Made by a program: the position numbers and the translations under genes. From a virus, in the IMG/VR virus record IMGVR_UViG_3300001851_000217, positions 1-22,199 of that record: 22,199 nt of DNA. One strand, 5' to 3'. The notes beneath the pieces were generated by a model. The model was not told the DNA's origin. It made no database searches and was given only the letters and a program-made list of their open reading frames with translations. Below are positions 20,388 to 22,199 of this stretch, one piece after another; positions within the stretch are counted from its first letter, which is position 1; each line of letters begins with the position of its first letter.

Positions 20388-21299
20388 CTAGATTTCAACT
20401 CCGAATATATCTACTATTCTAGATTTGACTAGTTCTCTTTCTTCTAGCTCTGCATATTTAACAAGGACAACTTGTTTCAATGCATACTTCAATACCTGTG
20501 GCTCTTCAAACTTTTTACTCTTAGAGAGTATTCGATAGTGCTCACAGAATTGGTCAATATCTCTAGGCGATAAGACATAATCTATATCACCCTTGACTCT
20601 CAATGCATTTGTCTCTTGTGCTAATTGTAGCAAAGGATTCTTCACAGATTCCTCTGGTATGCCTTCCCAAGATATGATTGTTTGTAGTTGCTTTGATGTT
20701 GGGTATGTGATTATATCACCTATGAATCTACTTCTCAAATCCTCTGTTAGAGAATTAACCCCTGCATATGTTAGTGGATTCATAGTTCCCACTATGGCTA
20801 ACTTACAACCCTCATTGAGCTTGTATAGTTTTCCATTGGCAAATACAGAACGCCTCTTATCTGTTGGTCTGTTCATTAACTTCATGACCTCATGCTCTGT
20901 TGCATTTAGTTCATCAAGATATAGAACACAGAAGCCAAAGTGATTTGCTATCTCATAGGCTAGTGGTAGTATACCTAGTTCAAAGAATGAGCCATTCTCA
21001 TTTATCTGAACTCTACCTATCAAGTCACCTTTGTTTGTTCCATTAGAACAACTGTATTCTAATAGAGCATATCCGTTTTTCCTACATATTGTATGCACCA
21101 TTAGGGTTTTGCCTGTCCCTTTATCACCTTCTATAATATATGGGATTGAAGCTTCTTTGATGTTCATCTCTAGAAGTTTCATCTCATCACCAACTTCTAT
21201 ATACTCACCCCAATTAACAAGGTTTCTTGGGTCGTACTGCTCGAAGTTTATAGTCTGTGTTGGGATTTCTATTCGTGTCTCTTTCATTTTCGATTTCAT
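20388..21299 (-). CDS. MoxR/CobS-like AAA+ ATPase
   Basis: A 303-residue AAA+ motor: Walker A GDKGTGKT (58-65), Walker B LYLDE (126-130), sensor 1 GTMNP (171-175) and an arginine-finger segment LRSRF (188-192). The order is that of the MoxR/CobS/NorQ/CbbQ branch, which partners with VWA proteins. The N-terminal TQTINFEQYDP precedes the ATPase core. The ATG at 21299 is chosen because it overlaps the upstream stop as TAATG; a longer TTG form from 21335 is possible but not needed. Together with the VWA protein it should form a ring-based remodelling machine. Confidence 0.85.
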   Translation of the reverse strand: MKSKMKETRIEIPTQTINFEQYDPRNLVNWGEYIEVGDEMKLLEMNIKEASIPYIIEGDKGTGKTLMVHTICRKNGYALLEYSCSNGTNKGDLIGRVQINENGSFFELGILPLAYEIANHFGFCVLYLDELNATEHEVMKLMNRPTDKRRSVFANGKLYKLNEGCKLAIVGTMNPLTYAGVNSLTEDLRSRFIGDIITYPTSKQLQTIISWEGIPEESVKNPLLQLAQETNALRVKGDIDYVLSPRDIDQFCEHYRILSKSKKFEEPQVLKYALKQVVLVKYAELEERELVKSRIVDIFGVEI

Positions 21300-21670
21300 T
21301 ATACATACACCTCTAATATAGTCGTTGCCCCACAAGCTTTAGAAGCACCATGAGAATTCTCAAAGGCGATTCTTATTTCACAACCCTCTAACTTAAATTC
21401 GTTAGTAAAGGTTATAAGACCTGTGGCTACATCTTGTACGCAGATAGGCATTCCTGTCTGCTTCAATGTTTTCTTATACCATATCCTATACTTAAGCGTT
21501 TTGGTTTGATTTAATGCCTTGACAACTTCATCTCTATTGTATGTCACTAGGTCGCTTATTATTTCTTTACGATAGTGTTCTCTTACAGCATCTATCATAG
21601 CTTCCTCGTGATTCTCTATACAATACTCAATGGCATCTTCTTTTGGCACATAGTCACAACTCAACATCAT
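21299..21670 (-). CDS. 123-aa protein upstream of the AAA+ gene, unknown
   Basis: The N-terminal half is helical (AIEYCIENHEEAMIDAVREH; RDEVVKALNQTKTLKYRIW). The C-terminal half is beta-rich (GMPICVQDVATGLITFTNEFKLEGCEIRIAF) with four cysteines not in CxxC pairs. It starts in an ATGA overlap with the zinc miniprotein and ends in a TAATG overlap with the AAA+ gene, which points to coordinated production. A role with the AAA/VWA machine is suggested only by this position. Confidence 0.6.
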   Translation of the reverse strand: MMLSCDYVPKEDAIEYCIENHEEAMIDAVREHYRKEIISDLVTYNRDEVVKALNQTKTLKYRIWYKKTLKQTGMPICVQDVATGLITFTNEFKLEGCEIRIAFENSHGASKACGATTILEVYV

Positions 21671-21777
21671 AGTCTTCTACCTCTCATGGCTTTCTGCCAT
21701 TCACATTCTGGGCATACATGAGTGTTGACAAACCTATGCTCAAACTTATCTTTGCATTTGAAACATCTACTTATCAT
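21667..21777 (-). CDS. 36-aa zinc-finger miniprotein
   Basis: ATG at 21777 to TGA at 21667-21669, overlapping the next gene as ATGA. RCFKCKDKF (C5, C8) and VCPECEWQK (C22, C25) make a zinc ribbon with a basic tail (KAMRGRRL). It is preceded by the 76-aa gene with a 2-bp gap. Confidence 0.65.
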   Translation of the reverse strand: MISRCFKCKDKFEHRFVNTHVCPECEWQKAMRGRRL

Positions 21778-21779
21778 AT

Positions 21780-22010
21780 CTATTGTTTCACCTTTTTAAT
21801 AGTTTCTACTCCTATCTCTTTGATAGTGTCGATTCCTATTTCTCCTTTCTTATCTGGGTGTGCATAGTCCATTATTTCCCATAGATTTTTACTATTGACT
21901 ATACGCCTAGCATCTCTTTTACCTTTTGCTTCTACTTTTAAAGTCATTGTGGATATTGATATACCCGTGACTTTTACTTCATATGTTTTGTTTGTTTTAT
22001 ATTGTGTCAT
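21780..22010 (-). CDS. 76-aa DpnD/PcfM-like protein (tentative)
   Basis: Begins TYEVKVTGISISTMTLKVEAKGKRDARRIV, a strand-strand-helix pattern with E-A-x(n)-A-R as in the small DpnD/PcfM-like domain, then a lysine/isoleucine tail (IDTIKEIGVETIKKVK). No catalytic motif. A TATA-like CCTTTATATTA (plus 22036-22046) lies about 30 nt upstream of ATG 22010, so it may begin a transcript that continues through the AAA/VWA genes. Confidence 0.5.
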   Translation of the reverse strand: MTQYKTNKTYEVKVTGISISTMTLKVEAKGKRDARRIVNSKNLWEIMDYAHPDKKGEIGIDTIKEIGVETIKKVKQ

Positions 22011-22035
22011 AGACCAAAATAAATTTGGTTTCGCC

Positions 22036-22046
22036 TAATATAAAGG
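22036..22046 (-). promoter_or_regulatory. TATA-like element at the head of the AAA/VWA run
   Basis: CCTTTATATTA on the minus strand is about 30 nt upstream of ATG 22010 and just after the stop of the zinc gene at 22051. Spacing is slightly longer than for other boxes. Confidence 0.4.
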
Positions 22047-22050
22047 CTCG

Positions 22051-22164
22051 TCAGTATGACTCTTTATCTTTGCAGTTTGGACATTCAAATTCGTCTCTGT
22101 CTAGAACCCAATAATAACAACCACAGTCGCCACATTCATATTTATACTCTGTGATTTGTTCCAT
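22051..22164 (-). CDS. Rubredoxin-like zinc-ribbon miniprotein, possibly 5'-extended
   Basis: ATG at 22164 to TGA at 22051-22053 gives 37 residues with YECGDCGCYYW (C11, C14, C16) and FECPNCKDK (C28, C31), the pattern of a rubredoxin or zinc-ribbon knuckle pair. The frame is also open upstream to the window edge with an acidic/basic segment (FEQEVRKSEE), so the true start may lie outside. No other domain is visible; it is probably the first gene of the leftward run. Confidence 0.55.
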   Translation of the reverse strand: MEQITEYKYECGDCGCYYWVLDRDEFECPNCKDKESY

Positions 22165-22199
22165 TTCTTCACTCTTTCTAACTTCTTGTTCGAAACAGC

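Noticed and set aside
18666-21299. AAA+/VWA pair as cobalamin (CobS/CobT) synthesis auxiliary genes
   Set aside because: No CobN-type large subunit or other B12 gene is present and this ATPase/VWA branch serves several unrelated targets, so gene symbols cobS/cobT were not assigned.
21300-21335. TTG-initiated 12-residue extension of the AAA+ ATPase
   Set aside because: The ATG at 21299 gives a normal N-terminus and a TAATG overlap with the upstream gene; the extension lies inside that gene's coding region.
21899-21910. CTATACGCCTAG, one mismatch from the RHH operator
   Set aside because: It lies inside the 76-aa coding region with no promoter or neighbouring box, so chance or codon use is sufficient.
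1-22199. tRNA, rRNA, CRISPR, integrase/att site or insertion sequence
   Set aside because: No cloverleaf with a GTTC-type T-arm, no regularly spaced repeat-spacer units, no recombinase or transposase motifs, and no terminal inverted repeats were seen on reading both strands.

Overview
This 22.2 kb window looks like part of the genome of a tailed, HK97-type double-stranded DNA virus (or provirus) of an archaeon. The archaeal signs are an MCM helicase, a RadA recombinase, and many starts preceded by a TATA-like box centred about 24-29 nt upstream, as expected for leaderless archaeal transcripts. The tailed-virus sign is a complete large terminase. Low G+C by eye, heavy AGA/ATA codon use and dense leaderless promoters suit a virus of ammonia-oxidising Nitrososphaeria (marine Thaumarchaeota). 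That host assignment is inference; no gene here proves it.

Layout. (1) 1-9153, all plus strand, is the virion and packaging arm: a 5'-truncated repeat protein, a GT2-type glycosyltransferase, a BppU-like beta domain protein, a Cas4/RecB-type Fe-S nuclease, a TGT/DpdA-like protein, a putative small terminase, TerL, three long charged low-complexity proteins and an RNase HI-like protein. Very small probable zinc-binding genes sit between them. (2) 9119-13320 is a mixed-strand region of small genes: an RHH regulator, a DUF1599-like protein, a possible OB-fold protein, a calcineurin-like phosphoesterase with a wHTH protein, and many CxxC miniproteins. Most have their own promoter, and three T-rich terminators separate units. 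(3) 13318-16569, minus strand, is a compact RHH regulator-MCM-RadA operon. (4) 16601-18155 holds small genes on both strands: HNH, a PD-(D/E)XK-like candidate, and a mini HExxH protein. (5) 18188-22164, minus strand, is a tightly overlapped run centred on a MoxR/CobS-like AAA+ ATPase and a protein with HExxH and VWA motifs (CobT-like).

How the parts may fit. The RHH gene starting at 16569 has a 12-bp near-palindrome between its TATA box and ATG. The same 12 bp recurs exactly at 13132-13143, at the start of an array of four TRCGYA boxes spaced exactly 9 bp apart. That array lies between two convergent genes, not in a promoter. This suggests an autoregulated replication operon whose regulator also binds a non-promoter site, possibly an origin or a centromere-like partition site. 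The AAA+/VWA pair is the second notable system: a two-component machine with an intact-looking metallopeptidase-like motif, carried without any chelatase subunit in view. The window also encodes at least fifteen small proteins with cysteine clusters; seven are under 50 residues and are read here directly from the sequence. No tRNA, rRNA, CRISPR array, insertion sequence or integrase was seen.
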